A DNA stretch of 64,000 nt from Streptomyces sp. NRRL B-1140 (GTDB lineage Bacteria; Actinomycetota; Actinomycetes; Streptomycetales; Streptomycetaceae): contig NZ_LGEA01000148.1 of NCBI RefSeq assembly GCF_001280065.1, positions 62,001 to 126,000 of the forward strand, written 5' to 3'. The translations under genes and the position numbers were made by a program. Positions 52,627 through 60,794 of the stretch are shown piece by piece (the stretch's first letter is position 1; each line of letters opens with the position of its first letter). The notes beneath the pieces are model-generated. The model was not told the DNA's origin. It did not search any database and saw only the letters and a program-made list of their open reading frames with translations.

Positions 52627-53298
52627 TCAGGGCGCGGCCCACAGACCCCGGACGTGTCCGAGGTGCCGGGCCATCACGGCGCGTACGCACTCCTCGTCGC
52701 GGGCGAGCAGGGCGTCCAGGATCTCAAGGTGCTCCTCGGCCGACGCCTCCAGCCGCCCCTGTTCCACGAGCGCCGTCAGGCCGTAGAGGCGGGAGCGGCG
52801 TCTGAGGTCGCGTACGACGTCGACGAGATGGCCGTTGCCGGCGAGCGCCAGCAGGCCCAGGTGGAAGCGCAGGTCGGCCTCGACGTAGGCGATGAGGTCG
52901 CCGGCTCGTGCGGAGGCGACGATCTCCTGGGCGACCGGGCGCAGCGCCTCCAGGGCCACGGGGTCGGCCGTGCGGGCCAGGTCCGCCGTGGTGGGGATCT
53001 CGATCAGCGCCCGGATGTGGGTGTACTCGTCGAGTTGCCGCTCGGAGACGGCGGTGACCCGGAAGCCCTTGTTGGGGACGGTGTCGACCAGGCCCTCCTT
53101 GGCCAGGTCGAGCAGGGCCTCGCGCACCGGGGTGGCGGAGACGCCGAAGCGGGCGGCGAGGCCCGGGGCCGAGTAGACCTCCCCGGGCCGCAGTTCACCG
53201 GCGATCAGGGCGGCCCGCAGCGCGTCCGCGACCCGCTCCCGGTGACTGGGCTTCCTGCTGCCCAGCACGGGCAGGGCGGGGGTGTGCTGCGGAGCCAT
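52627..53298 (-). CDS. GntR-family (FadR-type) regulator
   Basis: 223 residues, ATG at 53298. Winged helix SHRERVADALRAALIAGELR, PGLAARFGVSATPVREALLD and LAKEGLVDTVPNKGFRVTAV; the C-terminal FCD domain holds metal-type residues in YVEADLRFHLGLLALAGN and HLEILDALLARD. It is the last gene of the hydroxyproline operon, 37 nt after the epimerase stop, and is the obvious candidate to sense hydroxyproline or a pathway product. Confidence 0.9.
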   Translation of the reverse strand: MAPQHTPALPVLGSRKPSHRERVADALRAALIAGELRPGEVYSAPGLAARFGVSATPVREALLDLAKEGLVDTVPNKGFRVTAVSERQLDEYTHIRALIEIPTTADLARTADPVALEALRPVAQEIVASARAGDLIAYVEADLRFHLGLLALAGNGHLVDVVRDLRRRSRLYGLTALVEQGRLEASAEEHLEILDALLARDEECVRAVMARHLGHVRGLWAAP

Positions 53299-53335
53299 GA
53301 CGGTCGGGGTTCCTCTCGTGTGCGCTTGCGAGGGC

Positions 53336-54337
53336 CTACAGGACGAACCCCGCCGGGAACGGGTCCTCGGGGTCCAGCAGGTACTGGGCGGTGCCGGTGA
53401 TCCAGGCGCGGCCGGTGAAGCTGGGCAGCACGGCGGGGCGGCCGGCGACCTCTGCCGTGCCGAGCAGTCTGCCGGTGAAGCGGGTGCCGATGAAGGACTC
53501 GTTCACGAACTCGGTGTGCAGCGGGAGTTCGCCGCGGGCGTGCAGCTGGGCCATGCGGGCGCTGGTGCCGGTGCCGCAGGGCGAGCGGTCGAACCAGCCG
53601 GGGTGGATGGCCATGGCGTGCCGGGAGTGCCGGGCGGTCGAGCCCGGGGCGGCCAGGTAGACGTGGTGGAGGCCGCGGATGGAGGGGTCCTCCGGGTGGA
53701 CGGGCGGGTCCTCGGCGTTGACGGCGGCCATGAGGGACAGGCCCGCGGCGAGGATCTCGTCCTTGCGGGACCGGTCGAAGGGCAGGCCGAACCGCTCCAG
53801 CGGCAGGATGGCGTAGAAGTTGCCGCCGAACGCGAGGTCGTAGGTCACCGTCCGGCCGTCGGCGAGGGTGGCCTCGCGGTCGAGACCGACGGCGAAGGAG
53901 GGGACGTTGCGGAGGGTGACCGCCTTCGCGGCCCCGTCCTCGACCGCCACCTCGGCGACGACCGGGCCCGCCGGAGTGTCGAGCCGGATCGTGGTGACCG
54001 GCTCGACGACCTCGACCATGCCGGTCTCGACCAGCACGGTCGCCACCCCGATCGTGCCGTGCCCGCACATCGGCAGATATCCGGAGACCTCGATGTAGAC
54101 GACGCCCCAGTCGCAGTCGGGCCGGGTCGGCGGCTGCAGGATGGCGCCGCTCATGGCGGAGTGGCCTCGCGGCTCGTTCATCAGCAACTGCTTGACGTCG
54201 TCGCGGTGTTCGCGGAACCACAGCCGTCGTTCGTTCATGGTGGCGCCGGGGATGGTTCCGATGCCGCCGGTGATCACGCGGGTCGGCATGCCCTCGGTGT
54301 GCGAGTCGACGGCGTGCAGGACGAGTGTGCTGCGCAT
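53336..54337 (-). CDS. 4-hydroxyproline 2-epimerase (proline racemase family)
   Basis: 333 residues, ATG at 54337. Both catalytic cysteines are present: Cys91 in MCGHGTIG and Cys254 in SPCGTGTSA, which argues for epimerase or racemase rather than the Thr-containing dehydratase. VDSHTEGMPTRVITGG and GNFYAILPLERFGL complete the family. In this operon it should convert trans-4-hydroxy-L-proline to cis-4-hydroxy-D-proline. Six nt from the deaminase gene. Confidence 0.92.
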   Translation of the reverse strand: MRSTLVLHAVDSHTEGMPTRVITGGIGTIPGATMNERRLWFREHRDDVKQLLMNEPRGHSAMSGAILQPPTRPDCDWGVVYIEVSGYLPMCGHGTIGVATVLVETGMVEVVEPVTTIRLDTPAGPVVAEVAVEDGAAKAVTLRNVPSFAVGLDREATLADGRTVTYDLAFGGNFYAILPLERFGLPFDRSRKDEILAAGLSLMAAVNAEDPPVHPEDPSIRGLHHVYLAAPGSTARHSRHAMAIHPGWFDRSPCGTGTSARMAQLHARGELPLHTEFVNESFIGTRFTGRLLGTAEVAGRPAVLPSFTGRAWITGTAQYLLDPEDPFPAGFVL

Positions 54338-54343
54338 GGTGCC

Positions 54344-55234
54344 TCAGCTCAGTCCGGCCGCGACGGCCTTCTCGGTGGCGGCCCGGACGGCCGCCTCCTG
54401 TTCGGGCAGCAGTGGTACCCGCGGCGGGCGGCAGGGGCCGCCGTGGCGGCCGACGAGGTCCATGGACAGCTTGATGGCCTGGACGAACTCCACCCGCGAG
54501 TCCCAGCGCAGCAGGGGGTGCAGCTGCCGGTACAGGGGCAGGGCGGACTCCAGGTCGCCGCCGACGGCGGCCCGGTACAGCTCGACCGAGGACCGCGGCA
54601 GCGCGTTCGGGTAGCCCGCCACCCAGCCCTTGGCGCCGGCGACGGCCAGCTCCAGAAGAACGTCGTCCGCGCCGATCAACAAGTCCAGCTCGGGGGCGAG
54701 TTCGGCGATCCGGTAGGCCCGGCGGACATCACCCGAGAACTCCTTCACGCCCTGGATGTGCCCCTCTCCGTGCAGCCGGGCGAGCAGCTCGGGCACGAGG
54801 TCGACCTTGGTGTCGATCGGGTTGTTGTAGGCGACGACCGGCAGGCCCGCCCGGGCGACCTCGGCGTAGTGGGCGAGGACGGCGCGCTCGTCGGCGCGAT
54901 AGGCGTTCGGGGGCAGCAGCATCACCGCGCGGCAGCCGGCCTCGGCGGCCTGCTCGGCCCAGCGGCGGGACTCGGCGGACCCGTAGGCGGCGACGCCGGG
55001 CATCACGCGCTCCCCGCCGATCGCGGCGACGGCCGTCTCGACGACCCGGGCCCGCTCCTCGGGCGTGAGCACCTGGTACTCGCCGAGGGAGCCGTTCGGC
55101 ACGACACCGTCGCAGCCGTTGTCGACCAGCCAGGCGCAGTGCTCGGCGTACCGGTCGTGGTTCACCGAGAGGTCGTCGTTCAGCGGCAGCGCGGTGGCGA
55201 CGAGGACGCCGCGCCAGGGGCGGGGTTCGGTCAT
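54344..55234 (-). CDS. DHDPS-family deaminase (probable pyrroline-4-hydroxy-2-carboxylate deaminase)
   Basis: 296 residues, ATG at 55234 with AGGAGGG. A (beta/alpha)8 Schiff-base lyase: NGSLGEYQVLTPEERARVVE, Tyr136 in VAYNNPID and the Schiff-base Lys164 in GVKEFSGDVR. Tight linkage to the epimerase and oxidase genes indicates the deaminase/dehydratase that turns pyrroline-4-hydroxy-2-carboxylate into 2-oxoglutarate semialdehyde. The generic name dihydrodipicolinate synthase would be misleading here. The start overlaps the stop of the FAD subunit gene (ATGA). Confidence 0.88.
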   Translation of the reverse strand: MTEPRPWRGVLVATALPLNDDLSVNHDRYAEHCAWLVDNGCDGVVPNGSLGEYQVLTPEERARVVETAVAAIGGERVMPGVAAYGSAESRRWAEQAAEAGCRAVMLLPPNAYRADERAVLAHYAEVARAGLPVVAYNNPIDTKVDLVPELLARLHGEGHIQGVKEFSGDVRRAYRIAELAPELDLLIGADDVLLELAVAGAKGWVAGYPNALPRSSVELYRAAVGGDLESALPLYRQLHPLLRWDSRVEFVQAIKLSMDLVGRHGGPCRPPRVPLLPEQEAAVRAATEKAVAAGLS

Positions 55235-56595
55235 GAGGGTCCCTCCTGGGAGTGTTGCCGGGCGAGGACGCCGAGCGGCACGGGACGGGCGAAGGGGCGT
55301 TTGGCCGGGGTGGGTGCGCAGCCGGCGAGCGCGGCGATCGCGGTGCCGCACATCCGGCCCTGGCACCACCCCATCCCGGCCCGGCTGAGCAGCTTCACGG
55401 TGCGTTCGTCGCCCGCTCCGAGGTCCAGGGCCTCGCGCACGGACCCCGCGGTGACCTCCTCGCAGCGGCAGATCACGGTGTCGTCGGTGAGCTGCTCGGT
55501 CCAGTGCGCGGGTGGCTGGTAGGCGGAGTCCAGGGCGGCGGCGGATCGTCTGAGCTTCGTACGGGCCCTGAGAGCGGCGGGCGCCGGACCGGGCACGGCT
55601 CCTCGCAGGCGGGCGGCGGCGGAACAACCGGCGATGTGCCCCTCGGCGAGGGCGAGGGCTGCACCGCCGATGCCGGTGGCCTCGCCGGCCGCCCACACCC
55701 CGGGCACGTCCGTGCGCTGCTCGGGGTCCACGGCCACGGTGAGCCCGTCGAGGCGGCAGCCGAGGCCCTGCGCGAGGTCGGTGTGCGGGAGCATGCCGTG
55801 GCCGGCGGCGAGGGTGTCGCAGGGCAGGTGCCGCTCGGTGCCGGGCCGGACACGGCCCTCGGTGTCGAGCGCGGCGACCGTGACACCGGTCAGCCGGTCG
55901 TCGCCGTGGGCGCGCACGACGGTGTGCCGGGTGAGGACCGGGACGCGGTGGCGCAGCAGCCGGGCGGCGTGTCCGGCGCCCTCGGGGAGCTTGGCGGCAA
56001 GGGCGGGGGCGTGGCGGGCGAGGCGCCCCGGGGCGGCCGACTCGACGAGGGCGGCGACCTCGACGCCGGCTGCGGCGAGCCCGGTCGCCACGGGCAGCAG
56101 CAGCGGGCCGGTCCCCGCCACCACGGCTCGGCGCCCGGGCACCACCAGCGCGCCCTTGAGCATGGCCTGGGCTCCCCCGGCCGTGACGACACCCGGCAGG
56201 GTCCAGCCCGGGAAGGGCAGCATCTGCTCGTAGCCGCCGGTGGCCAGGAGCACGGCGTGGGCGTGTACCTCGGCGGGTTCCTCCTGGTCCGGCCCCAGCA
56301 GGGAGTGCACGGTGAAGCGTTCCGGCGTCCGCTCCACGCACCACACGTGATGTTCCGTCAGGACGCGTACGGCACTGGCGGCGAGTCCGTCCCGCAGCCG
56401 CTCCCAGGTCCGCCACCGGTGGTGCAGCGCCTCGGGCCGCGCGGCTGCGAGTTCCGCGGCGGGCTGCCGGTAGAACTGCCCGCCGGGTGCCGAGGCGGCG
56501 TCGACGAGCGCGACCCGTACGCCGCGCGCGGAGGCGGCCAGGGCGGCGGCGAGCCCGGCCGGTCCGGCACCGATCACGACGAGATCAGTCCGCAC
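55231..56595 (-). CDS. FAD subunit with C-terminal [2Fe-2S] BFD domain of a three-part hydroxyproline/opine oxidase
   Basis: 454 residues, GTG at 56595. Two dinucleotide motifs: VVIGAGPAGLAAALAASARG at the N-terminus and VVAGTGPLLLPVATGLAAAG in the middle; ATGIGGAALALAEG near the end of the flavin domain. The C-terminal BFD-like domain has CRCEEV and WCQGRMCG (four Cys). This is the HcnB/OoxA/LhpE-type alpha subunit. It works with the small [2Fe-2S] protein and the DadA-like subunit encoded just upstream. The start overlaps the preceding gene by 11 nt. Confidence 0.88.
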   Translation of the reverse strand: MRTDLVVIGAGPAGLAAALAASARGVRVALVDAASAPGGQFYRQPAAELAAARPEALHHRWRTWERLRDGLAASAVRVLTEHHVWCVERTPERFTVHSLLGPDQEEPAEVHAHAVLLATGGYEQMLPFPGWTLPGVVTAGGAQAMLKGALVVPGRRAVVAGTGPLLLPVATGLAAAGVEVAALVESAAPGRLARHAPALAAKLPEGAGHAARLLRHRVPVLTRHTVVRAHGDDRLTGVTVAALDTEGRVRPGTERHLPCDTLAAGHGMLPHTDLAQGLGCRLDGLTVAVDPEQRTDVPGVWAAGEATGIGGAALALAEGHIAGCSAAARLRGAVPGPAPAALRARTKLRRSAAALDSAYQPPAHWTEQLTDDTVICRCEEVTAGSVREALDLGAGDERTVKLLSRAGMGWCQGRMCGTAIAALAGCAPTPAKRPFARPVPLGVLARQHSQEGPS

Positions 56596-57010
56596 GCCAC
56601 ACCTCCGCTGGCCCCGTTTCGTCGGGCGGGCCGATCACCTTCGCGGGGCTCGTGCCGTCCGGCGGGCCGAGCGCGTCCCCTCGGTGGCCCGCCCGGCTCG
56701 GCGTATCCCTCACGTCCCCGTGGCCCGTCCCCTCCTGGGTGCCGAGCGCGTCCCCCGGCTGTACCCGCACCAGGCAGGCGCGTTGGTTGGGGTGTCCGTT
56801 GACGGTCACCAGGCAGTCGAAGCAGACGCCGATCCCGCAGAAGACCCCGCGTGGGCGGCCCTCGCCGCGCGTGGTGCGCCAGGACGTGACGCCCGCGGCC
56901 CACAGCACGGCGGCGGCCGTCTGCCCGGGCAGGGCCCTGAGCGGACGTCCGTCGAAGGTGACCGTGAAGGCGGGGCCCGGCCCGGCCCCCGCCACCTGTA
57001 GTGGGTTCAC
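56585..57010 (-). CDS. Small [2Fe-2S] subunit of the hydroxyproline/opine oxidase
   Basis: 141 residues, GTG at 57010. Residues 1-88 are the HcnA/LhpF-type ferredoxin domain with Cys58, Cys63, Cys66 and Cys79 (CGIGVCFDC and QRACL). After residue 88 a Gly/Pro/Asp-rich tail of about 50 residues with near-repeats (GDALGTQEGTG, GDALGPPDGTS, then IGPPDETG) replaces the usual short end. Overlaps its neighbours on both sides, so co-translated. Confidence 0.85.
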   Translation of the reverse strand: MNPLQVAGAGPGPAFTVTFDGRPLRALPGQTAAAVLWAAGVTSWRTTRGEGRPRGVFCGIGVCFDCLVTVNGHPNQRACLVRVQPGDALGTQEGTGHGDVRDTPSRAGHRGDALGPPDGTSPAKVIGPPDETGPAEVWRAD

Positions 57011-58161
57011 TCGGCCTCCTCGGTGAAGCGGTCGGGCCGGAACGGTCCGAGATCCAGGTCTGGCGTCCGCCCGGTCAGCACCTGGGCGATCAACTGCCCG
57101 GTGCCGGTGGCGAGTCCGATGCCCGCACCCTCGTGCCCGCAGGCGTGGAAGAGCCCGGGCGCCCTCGGGTCGGGGCCGATCGCGGGCAGATGGTCCGGCA
57201 GATACGGCCGGAAGCCGGAATAGGTGCGCATCGCCCGGACTTCGGCCAGGAAGGGGAAGAGCCCGGTCGCCCCGGCCGCCAGCGCACGCAGGGCGGGGAG
57301 CGACAACGACCGGTCGAAGCCCACCCGTTCACGACTGGCGCCGATGAGAACCGGTCCGGCCCGGGTGCCCTCGACCACGGGGGAGGTCTGCAGTGCCGCC
57401 GAGTCGCTGGCGACGTCGGCCACGTAGTCGGCGGCGTACACCTTGTGCCGGATGCGGGGCGGCAGTGGCTCGGTGACCAGGACGAACCCCCGTCGGGGCA
57501 ACACGGGCAGGGACACTCCCGCGCGAGCCGCCACCTCGCCGCCCCAGGTTCCGGCCGCGTTGACGACCGCGGGAGCGTGGACGTCACCCCGGTCGGTCCG
57601 CACGCCGCGCACCGCACCGCCCGGGCCACGCAGGACTCCGGTCACCTCCCGGCCGGTGAGCACCCGGGCCTTCGAGGCGCGCAGCAGGTGCGCCGCCGCG
57701 AGGGCGGGCATCACCTGGGCGTCCTGCGGGTAGTGCACGCCGCCCGCGAGGCCAGGGGTCAGGTACGGCTCCAGGTCGGTGAGCCGGTCGGACGGCACCG
57801 GGACGGCCGCCACCCCGGCCGCACGCTGCTCCGCCGCAAGTTTCTCCAGCCCGGCCAGGGCCCGGTCCGTGCCGGCGACGACGACACCGCCCTTGGCCTC
57901 GTACTCGACGGCCCCGCCCAGCCCCTCCTGCGCCAGGTCCGCCCACAACCGGGCGGACAGCAGCGCCAGCTCGAGCTCGGGCCCGGGTTCCTTGTCCGAG
58001 ACCAGGAGGTTCCCCTCCCCGGCTCCGGTCGTGCCGCCGGCCACCGGGCCCCGGTCCACCACGACGGCCTCCAGGCCCGCGCGGGCCGCGTACAGGGCGG
58101 CGGCGGCGCCGACCGCTCCGGCTCCGACCACCACGACATCGCAGGTCAGCGACTCGCTCAC
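57007..58161 (-). CDS. DadA-like FAD oxidase subunit (D-hydroxyproline dehydrogenase)
   Basis: 384 residues, ATG at 58161. FAD motif DVVVVGAGAVGAAAALYAAR, then TTGAGEGNLLVSDKE, NAAGTWGGEVAARAG, SGFRPYLPDHLPAIG and the C-terminal GLFHACGHEGAGIGLATGTG typical of D-amino-acid dehydrogenase-type oxidoreductases. First gene of the operon. With the other two subunits it should oxidise cis-4-hydroxy-D-proline to pyrroline-4-hydroxy-2-carboxylate. Sarcosine or another secondary amine is an alternative substrate. Confidence 0.88.
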   Translation of the reverse strand: MSESLTCDVVVVGAGAVGAAAALYAARAGLEAVVVDRGPVAGGTTGAGEGNLLVSDKEPGPELELALLSARLWADLAQEGLGGAVEYEAKGGVVVAGTDRALAGLEKLAAEQRAAGVAAVPVPSDRLTDLEPYLTPGLAGGVHYPQDAQVMPALAAAHLLRASKARVLTGREVTGVLRGPGGAVRGVRTDRGDVHAPAVVNAAGTWGGEVAARAGVSLPVLPRRGFVLVTEPLPPRIRHKVYAADYVADVASDSAALQTSPVVEGTRAGPVLIGASRERVGFDRSLSLPALRALAAGATGLFPFLAEVRAMRTYSGFRPYLPDHLPAIGPDPRAPGLFHACGHEGAGIGLATGTGQLIAQVLTGRTPDLDLGPFRPDRFTEEAE

Positions 58162-58233
58162 GCCAGTACTATGTCACACACCACACGCTCCGGGAAGGGT
58201 GCCGACGCGACACGCGGGCGGGCACCCGGTGGG

Positions 58234-58893
58234 TCAATCGGCCGCGGGGACGACCCTCAGGTGGGAGGCGGTACGGCGGGTGCGGCGCTCCCGGGACGCG
58301 GAGCGGCGGGCCTCGCGCAGGACGAACGTGACCCGGGCACAGCCCAGTTCTTCGAGCGTCCTGGACGTCTCGACGACGACCCGGCACTCCGTGGCGCCCC
58401 GGTGCGGGTCCGGGTGCAGCAGCGGCCGTACCGCACCGTCCTGCTCGACGGCGCTCTCCCCGACCGCGCGGATCCAGTGCGGCAGGCCGTGCCGGTAGGC
58501 GGCCTCCATGATCGGGTCCTGGGCGATGTCACGGCGGATGGCCTGCAGGCCGTGGTCGGGGCCGTGGCTCTCCACGGTCCGCGCGAAGTGCGCGAGCATC
58601 GGCAGGCACCAGCTCGCCTCGTGCTCGCCGAGCACCGCGGGGGCGTCGGGGTGGAAGAGGACGAACCTGAGGAAGTTGTCGTCCGGCATCGCGGTCGGGT
58701 GCGGGCCGACCTCACGGAAAAGTGACCGGAAGGCGCCGTTGGTCAGCACCACGTCCCAGCAGTGGTCGACGACGAGCGAGGGGAAGGCGACACCCTCCAG
58801 GAGCTCGGCGTAGCCCTCCAGGTAGGCCCGGGCCTCGGGAGTCTCGGGGAGGGGCCGCGGTGCCGGCCGCTGCCCTCCTGCCTGATATGCCAT
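58234..58893 (-). CDS. MmyB-like ligand-binding-domain protein without helix-turn-helix
   Basis: 219 residues, ATG at 58893. The core matches the PAS-like ligand-binding domain that follows an XRE helix-turn-helix in MmyB-like regulators: SLVVDHCWDVVLTNGAFRSL, DNFLRFVLFHPDAP and LGEHEASWCLPMLAHFA. Residues before it are only PAPRPLPETPEARAYLEGYA, with no HTH. The C-terminus is basic (REARRSASRERRTRRT). A fatty-acid-like ligand is known for MmyB relatives. It may act with a separate DNA-binding protein; the divergent XRE gene is one candidate. Confidence 0.75.
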   Translation of the reverse strand: MAYQAGGQRPAPRPLPETPEARAYLEGYAELLEGVAFPSLVVDHCWDVVLTNGAFRSLFREVGPHPTAMPDDNFLRFVLFHPDAPAVLGEHEASWCLPMLAHFARTVESHGPDHGLQAIRRDIAQDPIMEAAYRHGLPHWIRAVGESAVEQDGAVRPLLHPDPHRGATECRVVVETSRTLEELGCARVTFVLREARRSASRERRTRRTASHLRVVPAAD

Positions 58894-58939
58894 CGGGAGG
58901 TCACCCCTCTTGCCTGTGCGGCCTTGACGCGGCGCCCCG

Positions 58940-58969
58940 ATCCTGCTGCCCCGAGCTGAGGCGTGTCAA
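58940..58969 (-). promoter_or_regulatory. Promoter of the MmyB-like gene
   Basis: On the minus strand, -35 TTGACA (58969-58964) and -10 CAGGAT (58945-58940) are 18 nt apart, about 40 nt before the start codon. A typical sigma-HrdB-type promoter. Confidence 0.5.
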
Positions 58970-59007
58970 CTATCGTGGCATTCCATGTCTGTTGACGGCT
59001 GAAATTG

Positions 59008-59021
59008 GCCACAGTTGTGGC
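59008..59021. promoter_or_regulatory. Palindrome in the MmyB-like / XRE divergent region
   Basis: GCCACA-GT-TGTGGC, a 6-bp dyad with a 2-nt centre, about 110 nt before the XRE gene start and 115 nt from the MmyB-like start. Possible shared operator. Confidence 0.35.
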
Positions 59022-59131
59022 GAGACCTGGATGTGAGTTCGAACCACCGGCTACGCTCCGGGAAGTTCACGCCGGGGTAGGTCACGGCATCCACTTGTGA
59101 GAAGCCTGTGAGATACGTAGGAGATCTGTCG

Positions 59132-59791
59132 GTGACGGGTGGCTTCGTCGAAGGTCCGGGCGTCACGCCGACGGCCGTGCTGCCGGCCGTCGTCTCCCGT
59201 GTCGGCGCGCTCGCCGACCGGCTCGGCGTGCCGCACGCCGAGGTCTTCGACACCGGCCGGCTGTCCGTCGCCTCCGGTGTCCCGGAGCCGGTGGTGAAGT
59301 CCCTGCTGTGCGGCAGGCCCGCGGGCGAGCCCGATGTGCAGGCCCGGTTCCTGCAGCGGCTGGACCTGCTGCGCCGGACCCGGCTCAAGCCCAACGGCCG
59401 CAAGTACACCCAGCAGGAGATCGCCGACGGCGCCGGCATGTCCCGCCAGCAGGCCGGTGCCCTCATCAACGGCGACCGCCGGCCGACGATGGAGCACTGC
59501 GACGCCCTCCAGCGGTTCTTCCGGGTGCACGCCGGGTTCCTGACGGCCGAGGACCCCGAGGCACTCGTCAGCGCCCTCCAGCACACCGAGCAGGATCTGC
59601 TGCAGAAGCTCGCCGACCGTGAGCGGCAGGCGGCCGCCGCGCAGGACGACCCGCTGGAGCGGCTGCTGCAGGACCACGGCGTGCGCGGCATCGCCTGGCG
59701 TGCCGCGCAACTGCCCACCGACCAGCACCGCGACAAGGTCGCGGAGTGGCTGGACATGCTCCTGGAGAGCGTCAAGCGGCCCGAGTCGTGA
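59132..59791 (+). CDS. XRE-type regulator paired with an ImmA-like protein
   Basis: 219 residues from the GTG at 59132, eight nt after AGGAG; a GTG at 59108 is less well placed. The central HTH is KYTQQEIADGAGMSRQQAGA followed by LINGDRRPTMEHCDALQRFF (about residues 90-135). The N-terminal ~85 residues contain a LSVASGVPEPVVKSLLCG element that looks like a second, degenerate HTH, and the C-terminus is helical. Four nucleotides of start/stop overlap with a possible GTG start make the following metallopeptidase-like gene a partner. Confidence 0.8.
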   Translation: MTGGFVEGPGVTPTAVLPAVVSRVGALADRLGVPHAEVFDTGRLSVASGVPEPVVKSLLCGRPAGEPDVQARFLQRLDLLRRTRLKPNGRKYTQQEIADGAGMSRQQAGALINGDRRPTMEHCDALQRFFRVHAGFLTAEDPEALVSALQHTEQDLLQKLADRERQAAAAQDDPLERLLQDHGVRGIAWRAAQLPTDQHRDKVAEWLDMLLESVKRPES

Positions 59792-59805
59792 CCGTGGGGA
59801 GAACT

Positions 59806-60354
59806 GTGGGCATCGGTAAGGAAATGCGTCGTCTGTGCGGCGAGCTGATCGCGGAGCTGACCCTCCCGGCGCCGGCTCCGCCCGAGGAGCTGTACGCCGC
59901 CCTGTGCGACGGCATGAGCAGACGCCGCGGCCGCCCCGTGCGCTTTCGCACGGCCGCGTTCCCGCCCGGCACCGCCAGCGGGCTCTGGCTGGACATGGCC
60001 GAGCAGGACCTGGTCGTCATCGAGGAACGCACCGCCCCCGATCACCAGTTGGTGATCCTGGGCCATGAGCTGTGGCACATGAAGGCGGGGCACTGCTCCC
60101 ACCACGTGGAGGGCGCGGCCGTCGCCGCCAGGCTGCTCGAGAACGGGGCCGACCTCCAGGCGACCGTGCTGAAGGTCGCCGCGCGCACCCGTTTCGACCT
60201 CGACGACGAGCGGGACGCCGAGAGCTTCGGACTGCTGCTCGCCAGCAAATGCCGTGCGTGGCTGGCCGGTTCCTCCTCGCGGGGGCCGGTGCAGCGGGAC
60301 CATCTGGCGGGGCGGATCGAGGCGTCGCTGGGATACCGCGGACCGCAGGGCTGA
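59806..60354 (+). CDS. ImmA/IrrE-like zinc metallopeptidase-domain protein
   Basis: 182 residues from GTG 59806 (GGGGAG just before); a GTG at 59788 overlapping the previous stop is possible and adds six residues. The zinc motif HELWHM (HExxH) is in LVILGHELWHMKAGHC, with a downstream acidic DDERDAESFGLLLASK carrying the probable third ligand. XRE/ImmA pairs control phage and mobile elements by cutting the repressor; chromosomal Streptomyces copies are of unknown role. No phage genes are nearby. Confidence 0.8.
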   Translation: MGIGKEMRRLCGELIAELTLPAPAPPEELYAALCDGMSRRRGRPVRFRTAAFPPGTASGLWLDMAEQDLVVIEERTAPDHQLVILGHELWHMKAGHCSHHVEGAAVAARLLENGADLQATVLKVAARTRFDLDDERDAESFGLLLASKCRAWLAGSSSRGPVQRDHLAGRIEASLGYRGPQG

Positions 60355-60531
60355 CGGGCCGCACCGCGCGGCGCTGTGCTGCGGACCCCCTCCGCCGAGC
60401 GGGCGAACCGGAGGGCGGCGGGGCCGGATTGTCAGTGGTGGGCGGCAAGCTGGAGGTGCGCCACCACTGTGCGGGGCGTACGCGCCGCGAGGGCGCGGGA
60501 CCGACGACGCCGACACGGGGAGAGCCGACCG

Positions 60532-60756
60532 ATGCCCACCGCCGTTCTGACCGATCGTGAACGCACCGCCGTCCAGGCCTATCTGCGGCTGCTGCACACC
60601 GTCCGGGCCGCTTTCGACGTGGAGGGCGGGCCGCCGCTCGTCCCGCCCGCGGTGCTCGCCGAGGCGGAGCAGGCCCTGGAGCGGGCCGGACTGACCGGCA
60701 ACGAGGAGGCGTTCTTCCGGCTCCTGGAGAACTGGTGTCCGGAGCCCGGCCCCTGA
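60532..60756 (+). CDS. Small helical hypothetical protein next to the XRE/ImmA pair
   Basis: 74 residues, ATG with GGGGAG nine nt before. Sequence is helical and acidic at the ends (TDRERTAVQAYLRLLHTVRA, LAEAEQALERAGLTGNEEAF). No known domain is recognised. It lies 177 nt after the ImmA-like gene in the same direction, possibly with its own promoter. It ends 38 nt before the converging phosphopantetheinyl transferase gene. Confidence 0.55.
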   Translation: MPTAVLTDRERTAVQAYLRLLHTVRAAFDVEGGPPLVPPAVLAEAEQALERAGLTGNEEAFFRLLENWCPEPGP

Positions 60757-60794
60757 GACCAGGAGTGCCAACGGGCGGGTGCCGGGAAGCGGGG

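Noticed and set aside
54344..55234. Dihydrodipicolinate synthase of lysine biosynthesis
   Set aside because: Family membership is right, but tight coupling to hydroxyproline epimerase and oxidase genes indicates the catabolic deaminase.
59035..59045. GAGTTCGAACC, a second tRNA T-loop-like sequence before the XRE gene
   Set aside because: No cloverleaf in the flanking 80 nt; probably chance.
59132..60354. Prophage ImmR/ImmA immunity module
   Set aside because: No integrase, excisionase, attachment repeats or phage structural genes in the vicinity.
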